Source: Myxococcales bacterium
GTDB lineage: Bacteria; Myxococcota_A; UBA9160; JALSIO01
Direction of reading: 5' to 3'
DNA length: 6,881 nt
Assembly: GCA_026989995.1 (NCBI GenBank)
Contig: JALSIO010000016.1
Coordinates: 1 to 6,881 of the forward strand
The translations under genes were made by a program, and so were the position numbers. Below are positions 5,852 to 6,881 of this stretch, piece by piece; within the stretch, counting starts at the first letter, position 1; every line of letters begins with the position of its first letter. The notes beneath the pieces were generated by a model. It made no database searches. It was not told the DNA's origin and worked only from the letters and a program-made list of their open reading frames with translations.

Positions 5852-6790
5852 GTGCGACAGCCTCTCCCGTTTTGCGGATACCCCCTCGACCGCGCCGAGC
5901 GGGAGCGGCGGGACGACCGGCTCCTCGCCGAGCTCGAGCGGCGCGAGGAGAGCCGATTCCTGCCCCTGCACCGACTGCGGGTGCTCGTCCGCGCCGAGCC
6001 CGCGGATGCGATGCGTTCCGGCGAAGCGATTCCCGGACTGGCCTGGGCCCGCGGGCTGGTGCGCGAATGGATGGACCCGCGGGTGGGCGCGGTGCTCCTC
6101 GGCCTCCGGGACGGCGTGGCGCACTTCGCCGTCGATCTCTCCCCCGTGGAGCAGCCCCTCGCGCTCCTCGGCGTCGAGGAGGAGGCCCGCTTCGAGGACC
6201 TGCGGAGCGCCGCCCTGCGCCTTCCCGCGGAGGAGGCTGCCGTGGCCGGCCACGCGCGCGCCCGGGTCGACTGGCATGCCCGCCACGGATTCTGCCCCGC
6301 CTGCGGCGGCCGCAGCCTTCCCCGCGCAGGGGGCGCCCATCGCCGGTGCGGCGACTGCGGGGCCGAGCATTTTCCGCGCACCGATCCGGTCGCCATCGCC
6401 GCCGTGGTCCGCGGCGACCGCTGCCTCCTCGGCCGCCAGCGAGGATGGCCCCCCGGGCTCTACTCGGCCCTCGCCGGGTTCATCGAGACCGGCGAGAGCG
6501 TCGAGGAGGCCGTGCGCCGGGAGGTGCGGGAGGAGACCGGCGTCGAGGTCGGCGCCGTGCGCTACCTGGCCTCGCAGTCGTGGCCCTTCCCCTCGTCCCT
6601 CATGCTCGGCTGCATCGCCGAGGCGGAGAGCGAGACCGTGGAGCTCGACGAAGCCGAGCTCGAGGACGCCCGGTGGTTCCACCGGGACGCCCTGCGCGCA
6701 GCACTGCGCGGCGAGGCAGAGACCCCGCTGCTCCCGCCGCCGCTGGCGATCGCGCACCACCTGGTGCGCGAGTGGGTGCGGGAGGAGTAG
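5852..6790 (+). CDS. nudC: NAD(H) pyrophosphatase / deNADding Nudix hydrolase
   Basis: The 312-residue product hydrolyses NADH (and NAD+) to NMN(H) and AMP; NudC enzymes can also remove NAD caps from RNA. The N-terminal NudC domain begins F-C-G-Y-P-L-D-R-A-E-R-E-R-R-D (7-21). A zinc ribbon follows with Cys148, Cys151, Cys166 and Cys169. The Nudix box is intact: Gly209, Glu215, Arg223-Glu224, Glu227-Glu228 and Gly230, fitting GX5EX7REUXEEXGU with an aliphatic residue at 231. The subfamily motif S-Q-P-W-P-F-P-x-S is present as S-Q-S-W-P-F-P-S-S (241-249), with Ser replacing the first Pro. Length is longer than E. coli NudC (257) but usual for many homologues. It is monocistronic in this window, cytoplasmic, and divergent from the dehydrogenase operon, with no evident functional link to it. 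Confidence 0.93.
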   Translation: MRQPLPFCGYPLDRAERERRDDRLLAELERREESRFLPLHRLRVLVRAEPADAMRSGEAIPGLAWARGLVREWMDPRVGAVLLGLRDGVAHFAVDLSPVEQPLALLGVEEEARFEDLRSAALRLPAEEAAVAGHARARVDWHARHGFCPACGGRSLPRAGGAHRRCGDCGAEHFPRTDPVAIAAVVRGDRCLLGRQRGWPPGLYSALAGFIETGESVEEAVRREVREETGVEVGAVRYLASQSWPFPSSLMLGCIAEAESETVELDEAELEDARWFHRDALRAALRGEAETPLLPPPLAIAHHLVREWVREE

Positions 6791-6804
6791 CAGGACCCGC
6801 TCGC

Positions 6805-6829
6805 CGGCCCGCCGCTCGCGTGCGGGCCG
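6805..6829 (+). terminator. Strong hairpin after nudC, possible terminator
   Basis: CGGCCCGC (6805-6812) pairs perfectly with GCGGGCCG (6822-6829), giving an 8-bp all-GC stem with a 9-base loop, 14 bases after the nudC stop. No U-tract follows. The rest of the window to 6881 shows no gene. Confidence 0.45.
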
Positions 6830-6881
6830 CCGGGAGCGCGGTCCGCGCGGAGGGGTCGGCCGCAGCCGGTCCCCGAGCGCG

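Noticed and set aside
5129..6760. Long minus-strand frame opposite nudC (543 residues)
   Set aside because: It spans an intergenic region and two real genes on opposite strands, and the nudC frame carries intact zinc and Nudix motifs.

Overview
The window is about 6.9 kb of very GC-rich DNA (roughly 70% or more by eye) from a bacterium. It carries six protein-coding genes and no RNA genes, insertion sequences or CRISPR arrays that I can see. Two genes encode a predicted periplasmic copper enzyme and its copper chaperone, which suggests a Gram-negative host. The GC content, the paired acyl-CoA dehydrogenases and the gene styles would fit a deltaproteobacterial or myxococcal type of lineage, but this placement is an inference and is not strong. 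Start codons are ATG, GTG and TTG. Almost every gene has a clear GGGAG/GGAGG ribosome binding site, and these sites decide the starts in a sequence where spurious long reading frames are everywhere.

Layout: (1) positions 1-502, minus strand, hold the 5' part of an exported protein of unknown function that runs off the left edge. (2) Positions 503-772 are a divergent promoter region. (3) Positions 773-2215, plus strand, encode a selenium-binding-protein-56 family methanethiol oxidase (MtoX). Its stop codon overlaps the TTG start of (4), positions 2212-3081, a SCO1/SenC-type copper chaperone. (5) A short convergent spacer (3082-3211) contains two hairpins. (6) Positions 4446-5519 and 3212-4444, minus strand, encode two different acyl-CoA dehydrogenase subunits in an operon with a 1-base gap. 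(7) Positions 5520-5851 are a second divergent promoter region. (8) Positions 5852-6790, plus strand, encode NudC, a zinc-containing NAD(H) pyrophosphatase. The last 91 bases contain one strong hairpin.

Two functional units stand out. The mtoX-SCO pair looks like a translationally coupled module for copper-dependent oxidation of methanethiol to formaldehyde, sulfide and peroxide in the periplasm, with the SCO protein probably loading copper. The acyl-CoA dehydrogenase pair looks like a heteromeric enzyme. The larger subunit keeps an isovaleryl-CoA-dehydrogenase-like catalytic Glu but lacks the R-x-x-F-G flavin motif, while the smaller one keeps that motif but lacks the catalytic Glu, so the two appear complementary. 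NudC is a housekeeping neighbour with no visible tie to either unit. No wholly new system is evident. The less ordinary points are the widened CxxxxxC copper motif of the SCO protein, the complementary loss of motifs in the dehydrogenase pair, and the unknown exported protein divergent from mtoX.
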